Assembly (NCBI GenBank): GCA_024235095.1 | Contig: JACKNC010000001.1 | Coordinates: 682,001-746,000, forward strand | Source of the DNA: Gammaproteobacteria bacterium | GTDB lineage: Bacteria > Pseudomonadota > Gammaproteobacteria > Competibacterales > Competibacteraceae | Reading direction: 5' to 3' | Length of the DNA stretch: 64,000 nt | Shown here: positions 53,629-63,125 of the stretch, piece by piece | Layout: every line of letters begins with the position of its first letter | How positions within the stretch are numbered: position 1 is the first letter of the stretch | Translations under genes and position numbers: made by a program | Notes under the pieces: generated by a model | Told to the model about the DNA's origin: nothing | Seen by the model: the letters and a program-made list of their open reading frames with translations, nothing else | The model's database searches: none

Positions 53629-54827
53629 TAGGCTTGCCAACGATTATCCCTACATTATCAACGAACTGAGCGTTAATCAAATTGTCTAATAACTATAGAA
53701 GACCTCTTTAGAGACTCTAAATTTATAGAGGAGGTGCGGCAATGAACGCGGAATGGATGTTTGATGCACGTAAAATACCGGATGAAGTGATGAATTACAT
53801 CCGGCGTATTGCGGTTCGCGCGGTCGAAGAGAAGCATTATGGTCCGGAGCTTGTTGCTGATTTTTTGGGTATCGACCGAACGAGTATTTATGATTGGCTT
53901 CGCAACTATCGTTATGAAGGAGAAGAAGCCCTGGATACCCGGAAAGCGCTCGGCGCCACGTGTGTGATGACTCCGGATATTGATCGATGGTTAAAAGAAA
54001 CGATACTCAATACGACGCCGGCGGATCATGGCTATGATACGGTTTTATGGACTTTAGAGATCATGGTTAATTTATTGAAAGAGTACTTTGGTTTATGGGT
54101 ATCGGATGCCACGGTTCGTCTGCATTTACATCAATTAGGACTGAGTTGTCAAAAACCTTGTTATCATGCCTTAAACCAGGATCAGGAGGAAGTTAAAAAG
54201 TTTATTAATGAAGAATTTAAAGAGATTCAGAAGCGGGCTCAAGAACTTGGAGCGGATATTGCGTTTCAGGATGAGTCATGGGTTCAAGGCCATACGCGTT
54301 CTGGACGGACGTGGGGCTTAGTCGGTCATCCGCCTGAAATTAAAGTGAGTGATGACCGGGGTGGGTTTCACATTTTATCGATGGTTACGGCGACGGGCGA
54401 GTTAATATTTGAAGTGACCACTCAAAAATGAGTGAGTGGGGTTTTCATTGCCTTTTTAGAGAAGGCATTAGAGGGTCGAGAGCGCCCATTAATTGTCATC
54501 ACGGACAATGCGTCTTATCATACCTCGAAAGAAGTCAAAGCCTTTCTTGAGACGCATCGAAAACAAATCCGCTTGTTCTTTCTTCCCCCCCACTCGCCAG
54601 AGTTAAATCCGGATGAACAGGTTTGGAATGAGATCAAAAATGATCATCTGGAAAAGGAGCCAATTAAAAACCGGGCTGATTTCAGAGCGCGCGTTTATTC
54701 TGCTTTGGAAAAGCTAAAAGAATTTCAGGAAAGGGTCAAATCATTTTTTAGGCTCCCTGATACTCAATACGCTAATCCTGAAAAAGCTCCAGCATGATTT
54801 TTGTGGGGATAACTATTAGCAAGACAA
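53629..54827 (+). mobile_element. IS630-family element #1, copy B (1199 bp)
   Basis: Ends as in copy A; TA flanks both sides (53627-53628 and 54828-54829). Inserted in the broken IS630 #2 copy about 80 bases from IS630 #3 copy B. Confidence 0.9.
53742..54797 (+). pseudogene. IS630 #1 transposase, copy B, with in-frame TGA
   Basis: Protein sequence identical to copy A, including the TGA at 54429-54431 that separates the first catalytic Asp (AFQDESW) from the second Asp and the Glu. A GTG directly after the stop could restart translation of the C-terminal 121 codons. GGAGG lies before the first ATG. Confidence 0.85.
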
Positions 54828-55041
54828 TAGGATTTAAATCAGGTGAATAAGGTGATAAAAATAATAATTTATGTCCATTTTCTTCAATATCCCCCGTTTA
54901 TAGATACTGACGAATCCAACGATTTAGAGTGTCCATCCCTATTTTGAAAAGCGCAATGATATCAATTTTCGACATGCCATTCAAGTAGCTCTGTATCACT
55001 CTTGTTCTTAAATCTTCACTATACTGCTTGGACATTGATCG

Positions 55042-55430
55042 CCATCCGTTCGGCGGTGCGGGATGAGGGATGACGAAGGTCATTGTCGCTCAGTGACCAT
55101 ACAGTGACGATCAGCCCTAGCCGAGAGATGCACCGGACTCGACACTATAGACCTTACTTGACCTATATGGAGACCCGCATGAACATCCGCTAAACCCTTC
55201 GGCAAAGTCAGCCGCCTTTCACGCAGAGGCGGCGCTGAGCGCGATAATCACCCATTCATGAGAGGCGGCCGGAATTCTGATGTGAATCTATCTGGGTAAC
55301 TTGCAAATTTAAGCTGGAGTGGAATTGTTTTAAATAAAAATTTCAAGTGTTCATCAAGTAACGTTTTTAACGTTCCTTTGAGCAAACCGGCGCAACTGCG
55401 CAATAATGGCCTTTAATCAGGAGATACGAC
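55042..55430. other. Gene-free stretch before the EF-hand gene
   Basis: About 390 bases between the broken IS630 #2 copy and the next gene. No gene, RNA or clear promoter is recognised; an imperfect GC-rich dyad (AGCCGCCTTTCACGCAGAGG) lies around 55208-55230. CAGGAGA precedes the next start. Confidence 0.5.
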
Positions 55431-55739
55431 ATGAAGAAATCTTTGATCACTCTAAGCGGATTGTTATTGCTAATGGGAACTGGCGTCGCGCTGGCGCAGT
55501 GGAATAAAGGAAGTGGAGCTTTTCCTCCTTTTGAAGAGGTCGACACCAATAAGGACAACATGGTCAGTATGGATGAAGCGAAAGCACATCCGGGTGTGGT
55601 TGCCGCGGTGACGAAGGGAGCAGATACCGCCGAGGCGGACATGAAGAGTTTTTTTAGCGCTGCTCATCAGCAGGATAAGAACAAGCCTTATGATTCCCCC
55701 ATAACCAAGGAGGAGTGGCGGGGCATAACCGGCCAGTAA
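55431..55739 (+). CDS. Small periplasmic EF-hand-like protein
   Basis: A 102-residue exported protein. The signal peptide (LITLSGLLLLMGTGVALAQ) is followed by one EF-hand-like loop, DTNKDNMVSMDEA, with acidic or polar residues at the calcium positions; a second, degenerate one (DKNKPYDSPITKEEW) lies near the C-terminus. CAGGAGA lies 8 bases before the ATG. Probably a calcium-binding periplasmic protein; its role is unknown. Confidence 0.8.
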   Translation: MKKSLITLSGLLLLMGTGVALAQWNKGSGAFPPFEEVDTNKDNMVSMDEAKAHPGVVAAVTKGADTAEADMKSFFSAAHQQDKNKPYDSPITKEEWRGITGQ

Positions 55740-55797
55740 GCAAATATCGGTTGGCAGGCGTTGCTGAACGGTTGGGCGCGACCTGTGGCCGGCTTTG

Positions 55798-55839
55798 AGT
55801 AACCGGTAGGTAACAAACCCAAACAGCCTACCGGTTACT
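55798..55839. repeat. Perfect 13-bp inverted repeat between convergent genes
   Basis: AGTAACCGGTAGG and its complement are separated by 16 bases. It lies between the EF-hand gene and the end of the DUF4214 gene and may act as a transcription end, though no T run follows. Confidence 0.6.
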
Positions 55840-55921
55840 AACGCACGAAGACGTCGATTGGATCGACCTGAACGCCCGCATTGCCGAGGTGTATCGCCAA
55901 CTCGCTGGAGGTGAACGCTTA

Positions 55922-58900
55922 TCAGAATCCCAACCCCTGCATGAAGTCGGTGAACTCTTGGGAATAGAGGAAACCGGCCATCGCGGTATTGCGCGGCATA
56001 CCGCCCGCCAACTGCTCCAGCCAGAACGCATAGCCGTCCTCATCCGGTTCGCGCTGGAAGAAGGTCAGATACAGGTTGGTGATGAATTGCCGGTCGGTGG
56101 TGTTGCGACCCAGGTATTCCTCACTGTTGAAAAAGAAGTTCGCCATCTCCCGAAACACCGGTTTGGCGTCTTCCCCTTGCACCTGTTTCTCAGCGATCAA
56201 GCCTTGCCAATAAGCCAGCCCCTCCGCTTCGGGTTCCCGTTCGAGGATCGAGACGTAGTAGTGGGTGATCAGCGTGGTGGCCGCCGGATCGGCGATGACC
56301 ACGGAATAGCTTTCCTGGGTCGGGGCGGGGGCGTCACTGCGGGCCAGGACTTGGACGGTGAACGGGTAGCGCCCCACGCGGGTGGGCGTCCCGCTCAGGG
56401 TCGCGGTCGCGCCATTGCCGGTCAGGGCTAATCCGTCCGGTAACGCGCCCGCAGCCAGGCTCCAGTCGTAAGCAGAGTCCGCTGGACATTGGCCTTGATC
56501 GCACTGGACCTGGAAGTCGGCGCGGTAGGGTTCGCTGATGGGCAGAACGGCGGGCACCGCGCCGTCAATGGTGTTGAGGGTAATACCGGGGCCGCCCGGA
56601 TCGAGGATGTTGCCGTCCACCGCAAGATCAGAGTCGCCAATGTCGCCATCGACGATCAGCAGGGTGATGGCGTTGCCTTCGATAATTGCGCCGGGCAGGA
56701 CGTACCAGTGCGGTTCCGGGTTGTCGCGGGTGCGACCGTATTTCCAGTATTGGGCATTGGGGGGCAGCGGTTCCGGGTACACCGTGGTCAGGGCCAGGAC
56801 GGTTTGGCCGGGCTCACAACCGGTGACGGTGATTTCCAGCAGGCCGTAGAGCAGGGTGACGCCATTGGGGCCGGTGGTGGGTGCGTCCGGATCACCCACC
56901 TTGAGGGTCCGGGTGGTGATGTCGGCGGTGGTGCAGGCTTCCGCGACGCCGTTGAGGGTTTGTTCCGGTTGCTCCGGGTTGGGTTGGGTGAAGGTAAAGT
57001 CACGCACCGTGAGCACGGTCTCTTTTGTGGCCTGCTGATTCAGGGCGTCGGTGACGGTCAGCTGGACTGCGGCGATGTTGCGCTCGACCGGGGTCCCGCT
57101 CAGCACGCCGCCCGGTGTAAGACTCAAGCCCGTAGGCAACCCGGCGGCAGTGAAGATGTAAGGTGGTTGTCCGCCGAGCGCGGCGAGCGTTTGCGAGTAA
57201 GGAACATTGACCAGGGCGTTCGGGAGATGAACGGTGATCAGGGTCAAGCCCGTACTCACCGTCAGCAAATAACGGCGTGAACTGCGCTGTCCAAGGGCAT
57301 CGGTCACCGTGACCGTGACCACGAAGGGGCCGCTGGCGGTCGGCGTTCCCCGGAGAATGCCCTCGGTGGTGAGGGTCAAGCCGGTTGGCAATCCAGTCGC
57401 GGCGTAGGTATAGGGATATTGGCCGCCAATGGCGGTGAGGTAGGTGGCGTAGGGGACCTGAGCGATGGCGTCGGGCACGTCCGGCGTGGTCACCGCAGGC
57501 GCGTCAGCGGTGACGGTCGCCGTGAAGCGGGCCACCACCGCGCAGTCAGCCGTGATCGGACTGGTGGTGTAGGTCGTGCCGGTCAGGGTTCCTCCACAAC
57601 CGGCAACGATGGCCGTGTAACCGGTGTCAGGGGTGACAGTCAGGGTGGCGGTGGCGTTGGGATTAACGGCCTGTGTGGCGGGGGTGATGGAACCGTTGAT
57701 GCCGGTGATAGCGGTCACGGTATAGGCGCTGGTGTTCGGATGGAAACTGGCGCTGATCATACAATCGCCAGTGATCGGGGCGGTGGTGTAGGTGTTTCCG
57801 GCGAGTGTGCCGCCGCAGCCGGTGACGTCCGCCGCATAGCCCAGATCGAGGGTGACCGTGAAGGTAGCGCGAGCGCCGCTGTTGACGGTGGCGGTGGCCG
57901 GGCTGATCGTACCACCCGCGCCAGCGGAGGCTGTGACCGTGTAAGTGACAACGCTGCCGCCGCTGCCGAATTCCACTGCGCCGATGTCGACCGTACCGCC
58001 GACGATGCGCGGGAAGCCGGCACCCCGTTGGTCAGTGGTGACATCGGCGGGAATCAGGGTGTTATCGCCGGCGTTAATCGCAGGACTGCCGGCTGCCAAT
58101 GCGTGCGTAGGGGTGGGGCCGCCGTTGTCGAGGAGATCGCCGATGGCTGTCGTAATCGGCCCAGCCAACACCAAGTCCGTTTCCGCGCGCGTGGCGTTCA
58201 CCAAGCCATTGACACCATTTTCGCCGAACAGATTGTGACCTTGAGAAGTGAAGCCAGATTCGGCGCCATTGAAGACTTCATTGCCGGTAGACGCGATATT
58301 ACCGGCGACCAGGCTATTACCTACATTCACGACATTACTATATCCGTTGTAAATTCCGCCACCGCTGCCGACCGCAGCGTTGCCGGTCAGGGTGCTATTG
58401 ATGACAGTCAGTGTCTTTGCATAGCGGTCATTAAAAATTCCACCCCCGTCGCCGCGGGATAGATTGCCAGATATCGTGCTATTGCGCACTGTCAGTGTGC
58501 CACTGTTACTGATTGCGCCACCACTTCCTCCATTACCGGCCACGGTAGACTCGCTCAGGGTAAGAATGCCTTCGTTTTTAATTCCGCCGCCGACCGCGAG
58601 ACAACAATGATAATGATAATTATTGAGCAAGACACATTGGCTTATAGTTAGGATACCGGAATTAACAATGCTGCTACCACTATCCCGGATCGTTAAGCCG
58701 CGTAGGGTCGCACTCGCACTGGAGCTGCTGAAAACCACTGATTGTCCGTTACCGCTCACAGCCAGGATATCGCTCCCGGGACCATTGATGGTGAGCCGGC
58801 TACTAATTGCGATTTCCCCGCTAGTCAAGGTAATCGTTCCGGTCAGGCCCGGCTGAAATTCAATCGTGTGGCTACCTGTAGCCGCATTGGCGTCAAGCAC

Positions 58901-59062
58901 TGCTTGGCGCAACGAACCCGGACCGCTGTCATCCAGATTGGTGACGGTGAAGGTTGCAGCCTGCGCCACAGGCAAGCTCAAGGCCAGAATCAGAAACAGG
59001 CTCACTGCCCCGGCGTACCAGCCCCGTGAGGCCCAACGCCGCCAAATATGATGAATACTCAT
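55922..59062 (-). CDS. Large exported beta-helix/Ig-like protein with C-terminal DUF4214
   Basis: A 1046-residue surface or secreted protein. After a signal peptide (VSLFLILALSLPVAQAA) comes a beta-helix region opening FTVTNLDDSGPGSLRQAVLDAN, with SGGAISNSGTLTVRNSTISGN-type coils to about residue 300 and the HALAAGSPAINAG end seen in such proteins. Two 65-residue units (GTISPATATVNSGARATFTV, GSITPATQAVNPNATATLTV) are akin to those of the exoprotein at 27202-29894. Two putative Ig (cadherin-like) units (YTYAATGLPTGLTLTTEG, YIFTAAGLPTGLSLTPGG) and a C-terminal DUF4214 region (AEGLAYWQGLIAEK, EDGYAFWLEQLAGG) follow. Likely an adhesin or matrix protein; the export route is not evident. Confidence 0.88.
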   Translation of the reverse strand: MSIHHIWRRWASRGWYAGAVSLFLILALSLPVAQAATFTVTNLDDSGPGSLRQAVLDANAATGSHTIEFQPGLTGTITLTSGEIAISSRLTINGPGSDILAVSGNGQSVVFSSSSASATLRGLTIRDSGSSIVNSGILTISQCVLLNNYHYHCCLAVGGGIKNEGILTLSESTVAGNGGSGGAISNSGTLTVRNSTISGNLSRGDGGGIFNDRYAKTLTVINSTLTGNAAVGSGGGIYNGYSNVVNVGNSLVAGNIASTGNEVFNGAESGFTSQGHNLFGENGVNGLVNATRAETDLVLAGPITTAIGDLLDNGGPTPTHALAAGSPAINAGDNTLIPADVTTDQRGAGFPRIVGGTVDIGAVEFGSGGSVVTYTVTASAGAGGTISPATATVNSGARATFTVTLDLGYAADVTGCGGTLAGNTYTTAPITGDCMISASFHPNTSAYTVTAITGINGSITPATQAVNPNATATLTVTPDTGYTAIVAGCGGTLTGTTYTTSPITADCAVVARFTATVTADAPAVTTPDVPDAIAQVPYATYLTAIGGQYPYTYAATGLPTGLTLTTEGILRGTPTASGPFVVTVTVTDALGQRSSRRYLLTVSTGLTLITVHLPNALVNVPYSQTLAALGGQPPYIFTAAGLPTGLSLTPGGVLSGTPVERNIAAVQLTVTDALNQQATKETVLTVRDFTFTQPNPEQPEQTLNGVAEACTTADITTRTLKVGDPDAPTTGPNGVTLLYGLLEITVTGCEPGQTVLALTTVYPEPLPPNAQYWKYGRTRDNPEPHWYVLPGAIIEGNAITLLIVDGDIGDSDLAVDGNILDPGGPGITLNTIDGAVPAVLPISEPYRADFQVQCDQGQCPADSAYDWSLAAGALPDGLALTGNGATATLSGTPTRVGRYPFTVQVLARSDAPAPTQESYSVVIADPAATTLITHYYVSILEREPEAEGLAYWQGLIAEKQVQGEDAKPVFREMANFFFNSEEYLGRNTTDRQFITNLYLTFFQREPDEDGYAFWLEQLAGGMPRNTAMAGFLYSQEFTDFMQGLGF

Positions 59063-59265
59063 GAAACATTATCCTTGATGGGTGAATAAACTACGGTTCA
59101 CTTTGTAATGATAGCGACAAAAGGAACCAGTTGAGAACACGAAACATGATCTATGTGGGAGAAAGGATAACGTAAAAAAATAGAAATGTGACAGTTTCTC
59201 TCGTAGATGAGCGGTATACTCTTTAATAATCCACGGCGCTTCGTTTGCAACTCGCAAAGAGCTTC

Positions 59266-60204
59266 TCAGGGCATCGCTTCATTCGGATCAATGCCCGCCT
59301 GTTTCAGTAGCGCCAACAGCCGCTCCTTCTCCGCCCGCTCCTGTTCGGCGCGTTGTTGTTCCTGTTCTGCGCGTTGTTGTTCCTGATCCGCCCGTTGTTT
59401 TGCCTGTTCGGCCTGTTCCCGCACCTGTTCCAATTCCCGTTCAATATCCTGCAACTCTTCCAGGACCTCGTCTTCCAGATCCATTGCATCGGCAATTTTC
59501 GGCTCGGCCACCGCCCGCTGGAGTCGCCGCAAAATCGGTCGATACCGTTCCGGCATTTCCGCTTCGTCAATCGTCAGCAAGTGCCGGTCGCCATGCACCC
59601 GGCTTTGGTCAAAAACTTGCAACATTTCTTCTACTTCGGTTCGCCGTCGCCCCCGCAGTTTCGGAATCTGGATCACATAACTGTCATGGGTCAGGCTTTC
59701 AATGAACGCCTCCTTTTGAGCTAAGGGGGTTCCGGTCGCCACATCGGTGACGTCCCGCCGCACCCGGATCACTGGCGCATCGGTGTGCTCCAGCGCGTGG
59801 CCCAGAAAATAGATGGTCAGCAGCGGCAAGCCTTGTCGCACCCGTTTGGCCTTCGCCTGACCGGCGTTCAACTCGACCTCACGAGTGTTGTCCGGGTCGC
59901 GGTATTGCGCACCCAGATAGCGCCGAAAGCGCATGATATCGGTTGGGTATTTGGCTTTTTGCAGTTCGATCAGCACCTGCCGTTCTTCGCCCGCCGCATT
60001 GCGTACCCGTGCGGCAAAGTCCATCCGGTACACAGTCAGGATGCGTTCGCCTGGACGGTCGATTTCGCTGGTGCGTTCCTGCGGGCGAAATTCCAGACTG
60101 ACGATTTCCTCCTGCAGGATGCCGCCAATTAGCAATTTCGCCAGGGCATTGTCTTCCAGCAGATACTTGAACACGGTGTCATACAGGGGGTTAGCGATGT
60201 ACAT
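59266..60204 (-). CDS. PD-(D/E)XK nuclease-family (Rpn/PDDEXK_2-type) protein
   Basis: A 312-residue protein of the Rpn/YhgA-like group. It begins NPLYDTVFKYLLEDNALAKLL, and the nuclease core is seen as MDFAARV (D) and VLIELQKAKYPTDIMRFRRYLG (E-x-Q/K). The C-terminal 60 residues are a Glu/Gln/Arg coiled coil with the short repeat AEQEQQR. Such proteins occur in many copies in large gammaproteobacterial genomes and some promote recombination. It stands alone; no transposon ends are seen beside it. Confidence 0.85.
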   Translation of the reverse strand: MYIANPLYDTVFKYLLEDNALAKLLIGGILQEEIVSLEFRPQERTSEIDRPGERILTVYRMDFAARVRNAAGEERQVLIELQKAKYPTDIMRFRRYLGAQYRDPDNTREVELNAGQAKAKRVRQGLPLLTIYFLGHALEHTDAPVIRVRRDVTDVATGTPLAQKEAFIESLTHDSYVIQIPKLRGRRRTEVEEMLQVFDQSRVHGDRHLLTIDEAEMPERYRPILRRLQRAVAEPKIADAMDLEDEVLEELQDIERELEQVREQAEQAKQRADQEQQRAEQEQQRAEQERAEKERLLALLKQAGIDPNEAMP

Positions 60205-60455
60205 GGGGGTAGTTCCTCAGACCTGGAGCAGCGGCGGACCCCATGAAGCATAACGCAAAAAAATGGCCCTGGAGCAAACATTACCGAGGATCAACGGTAT
60301 ACTTGAACGATTTACTAATCGCATTTGAAGGCGGACGCACACTCGATCGTCAGCGCATCGATGCCTTCAAAGCGGCTTGCCTGCTAATCAATTCCTCTCC
60401 CACAGAGAGATTTACAGAAGAAAAAACAGCACATCATCGACGCAGGAAACGTATC

Positions 60456-61115
60456 ATGATCTATCAACACCGTTATCTGGACGGCAGTCCGCTTGATCTG
60501 CCCATCGGCAAAATTGTATGCATTGGCCGAAACTATCTTGACCATATTCGCGAACTGGATAACCCGGTTCCCGAAACACCCATCCTGTTCATGAAACCGG
60601 CTACCGCTCTGGCCGCCCTGGACCAACCCATCCAGTTACCTGTGGGACGCGGTGAATGCCATCACGAGGTCGAGTTGGCGGTGCTGGTCGGGCAACTGTT
60701 GCAAAACGCTGAGGCTGAAACCGCATGCCAGGCGGTCGCGGGCTATGGCGTTGGTCTGGATTTGACCCTACGCGATTTGCAAAACAAACTGAAGAAAAAG
60801 GGTCATCCCTGGGAAACCGCCAAGGCGTTTGACGGCTCCTGTCCGTTGTCGCCGTTCCTGAAACCGGAGGCGCTTCCTCATCCCCAGGCAACTGATTTAA
60901 GCCTCAGTGTCAACGGTGACGTTCGTCAGAAGGGGAATACCCAACAGATGATGGTCAGTGTTTTTGAACTGATGGCCTACATGTCCACGCACTTTAGCCT
61001 GCAACCGGGTGATGTAGTGCTAACCGGAACCCCGGCGGGGGTCGGGCCTCTCGCCCCCGGCGATGTCCTGATTCTGAATCTGGCCGGATACGAGTTTTCC
61101 GCACGAGTGGCCTGA
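60456..61115 (+). CDS. Fumarylacetoacetate hydrolase family protein (acylpyruvase-like)
   Basis: A 219-residue enzyme of the FAH family, YcgM-like. It has KIVCIGRNYLDHIRE, PILFMKPATAL, the metal-binding GECHHEVELAVLVG (H-x-E-x-E), GVGLDLTLRDLQNKLKKKGHPW and VVLTGTPAGVGPLAPGD. These proteins cleave acylpyruvates or decarboxylate oxaloacetate. The ATG at 60456 with AGGAAA upstream is preferred; the frame is open to 60243, but the extra 71 residues are unlike the family. The next gene begins 5 bases after its stop. Confidence 0.9.
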   Translation: MIYQHRYLDGSPLDLPIGKIVCIGRNYLDHIRELDNPVPETPILFMKPATALAALDQPIQLPVGRGECHHEVELAVLVGQLLQNAEAETACQAVAGYGVGLDLTLRDLQNKLKKKGHPWETAKAFDGSCPLSPFLKPEALPHPQATDLSLSVNGDVRQKGNTQQMMVSVFELMAYMSTHFSLQPGDVVLTGTPAGVGPLAPGDVLILNLAGYEFSARVA

Positions 61116-61120
61116 ACGGC

Positions 61121-61699
61121 ATGAATGTCCTGATTATCTACGCGCATCCCAATCCGCGCAGCTTCAACCGGGCTATTTTGGAAAAGGTCGACGCCACTTT
61201 GCGCGAGCAGGGTCACGCCACCCGGATTCATGACCTTTATCAAATGCAATTTCGCTGTGTCCTGGATAGCGAAGATTTATTGCGCAACTGGCGCGGCAAC
61301 CTGGCGGACGATGTGCAACGCGAACAGGCAGCGGTTCGCTGGGCGCAGGGACTGGTATTGATCTATCCGATCTGGTGGTTTGGCCCACCGGCGATTCTGA
61401 AAGGTTGGATCGACCGGGTTTTTACCCGAAAATTCGCCTTTGACATCGACACCCACGGCATGCGCGGCTTGCTGACGCACGAACGGGCGCTGATTCTCAA
61501 TACCCTGGGCGGGGATGAAGCCACTTACCAACGGGAGCGCTGGCATGAATTGCTGGTTCGCCCTATTGCCGAGGGCGTACTTGGTGCCTGTGGCGTTCGT
61601 AATATCGTTCACCAAGCGTTCTATCAGGTGCTCTCGATCTCTCATGCCGAGCGGCAGGCGATGCTGGATCAGGTTGGCGTCCTGGCAACCGCGTTCTAA
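61121..61699 (+). CDS. NAD(P)H quinone oxidoreductase-like flavodoxin-fold protein
   Basis: A 192-residue flavoprotein of the NQO1/MdaB/KefF group. It shows MNVLIIYAHPNPRSFNRAIL at the FMN/FAD phosphate site, the strand and loop LVLIYPIWWFGPPAILKGWIDRVF, and LNTLGGDEATYQRE. It would reduce quinones with two electrons from NAD(P)H. It follows the FAH-family gene by 5 bases, so the two form an operon. Confidence 0.9.
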   Translation: MNVLIIYAHPNPRSFNRAILEKVDATLREQGHATRIHDLYQMQFRCVLDSEDLLRNWRGNLADDVQREQAAVRWAQGLVLIYPIWWFGPPAILKGWIDRVFTRKFAFDIDTHGMRGLLTHERALILNTLGGDEATYQRERWHELLVRPIAEGVLGACGVRNIVHQAFYQVLSISHAERQAMLDQVGVLATAF

Positions 61700-61818
61700 C
61701 TGCCCTTCCAAAAACCATGCAGTGCTTGGCATAATGCCCGCTATTATTCGCCCGTCGTCGCGGCGGGTTTTAAAACAACCCACACTGCCATCCACTAGGC
61801 CAAGGGAGCATAACAACA

Positions 61819-63066
61819 ATGCGCGTTCTGCTGACCACGAATGAATATCCGCCCTATGTTTATGGCGGCGCCGGCGTTCACGTCGAGTACCTGTCCCGCG
61901 AACTGGCGAAGCTCACCCCGGTCGAGGTGCGCAGTTTCCACGACCAGACGCTTGATGACGGCCAATTGCATGTGCGCGGCATTAAAATGGACACTACCCA
62001 TTTTGCCGGTTGTCCACAGTCCTTTGTTTCACCACTCAAGGCGCTGAGCACCTGTCTGGCTTTCGTAGGCCAAGGCATTGGCGATGACCTGGAAGGCGGC
62101 AATGCCGAAATTATCCACTGCCACACTTGGTATGCACACTTCAGCGGCATCCTCGCCAAAATTCTTTACAACATCCCAATGGTGATTACAGTCCACTCGC
62201 TGGAGCCGCTGCGACCCTGGAAGCGTGACCAACTCGGGCATGGCTATGATTTGTCGCGCTGGATCGAGAAAAGCGCCCTGGAGACCGCCGACGCTATCAT
62301 CGCCGTCTCGCGCAGCACCCGTGAGGATATTTTGCGATTGTTCGATGTCGATCCAACCCGAGTTGTGGTGATTCCCAACGGGATCGATACCGAAGAATAT
62401 CAGCCGATTCACGCCCCAGACGTGTTGAGCAAACACGGCATCGATCCTGACCGTCCTTTTGTGCTGTTCGTCGGACGCATCACCCGGCAGAAAGGGTTGT
62501 ACTATCTGTTGCAGGCCATCCCTCATATTGATCCGAAATTGCAAGTTGTGCTGTGCGCTGGCGATGCCGATACTCTGGCCATGCAACGTGAAATCGAAGA
62601 GATTGTCCGCGAACTGCAAAGCCACCGTTCCGGCATCGTCTGGATTCCCGAGATGTTGCCGCGCAAGGAAACGATCGCGCTTTACTCGCACGCCACCATC
62701 TTCTGTTGCCCCTCGATCTACGAACCGTTTGGCATTATCAACCTGGAAGCCATGGCCTGTGGCACCCCGGTGGTCGGCAGCGCTGTAGGCGGTATTTGCG
62801 AAGTTGTCGTGGAAGGTGAAACCGGTCTGCTGGTCGACCCACATCTGTCCTTGGAGTCGCCGCATGACCCGGTTTCGCCCGCTCGTTTCGAGCGCGGTTT
62901 GGCTGAAGCCATCAATCGGATTGCTAACGATCCGGAATTGTGCCGGCAAATGGCTGAAGCGGGCCGCGAACGAGTCGAGCGGCATTACAGTTGGCGCAGT
63001 ATTGCCCAGCAGACCTATGACCTCTATCGCCGTTTACGTTCTCAACGCAATGGGAACAGTGATTAA
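61819..63066 (+). CDS. GT4 glycogen synthase-type glycosyltransferase (GlgA/GlgM-like)
   Basis: A 415-residue GT4 glycosyltransferase of the short (actinobacterial-type) glycogen synthase group. It opens RVLLTTNEYPPYVYGGAGVHVEYLSRELAK; then AEIIHCHTWYAHFSGILAK and VITVHSLEPLRPWKRDQLG, and in the C-terminal domain FVGRITRQKGLYYLLQAI and the catalytic EX7E region SIYEPFGIINLEAMACGTPVVGSAVGG. It uses ADP-glucose to extend alpha-glucan or make maltose-1-phosphate. Other glg genes are not in the window. AGGGAGC lies about 9 bases before the ATG. Confidence 0.9.
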   Translation: MRVLLTTNEYPPYVYGGAGVHVEYLSRELAKLTPVEVRSFHDQTLDDGQLHVRGIKMDTTHFAGCPQSFVSPLKALSTCLAFVGQGIGDDLEGGNAEIIHCHTWYAHFSGILAKILYNIPMVITVHSLEPLRPWKRDQLGHGYDLSRWIEKSALETADAIIAVSRSTREDILRLFDVDPTRVVVIPNGIDTEEYQPIHAPDVLSKHGIDPDRPFVLFVGRITRQKGLYYLLQAIPHIDPKLQVVLCAGDADTLAMQREIEEIVRELQSHRSGIVWIPEMLPRKETIALYSHATIFCCPSIYEPFGIINLEAMACGTPVVGSAVGGICEVVVEGETGLLVDPHLSLESPHDPVSPARFERGLAEAINRIANDPELCRQMAEAGRERVERHYSWRSIAQQTYDLYRRLRSQRNGNSD

Positions 63067-63125
63067 AATTTCGGTCTTACTCTCATCGCTCCAACCAAAA
63101 TTCGACTACTGAAGGAGGCACTGCG

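Larger units (their letters stand above)
52266..55041 (-). mobile_element. Broken second copy of IS630 #2, holding two other ISs
   Basis: Pieces of the AT-rich IS630 #2 element lie at 52266-52306 (right end), 53550-53628 and 54828-54900 (catalytic half) and 54898-55041 (first 50 codons, MSKQYSEDLRTRVIQSYLNG). A large internal part of the transposase is missing between SPDLNP and WIRQYL. IS630 #3 copy B and IS630 #1 copy B are inserted in it. The sequence leaves homology directly upstream of the ATG near 55041, so the 5' end is also lost. Confidence 0.75.

Noticed and set aside
55850..55921. Possible gene fragment on the plus strand (HEDVDWIDLNARIAEVYRQL)
   Set aside because: The short segment reads like protein, but it runs into the end of the DUF4214 gene on the other strand and no family could be assigned.
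60243..60455. 71-residue N-terminal extension of the FAH-family protein
   Set aside because: The family begins at the internal Met with a good ribosome binding site; the extension is unlike any known sequence and spans the intergenic region.
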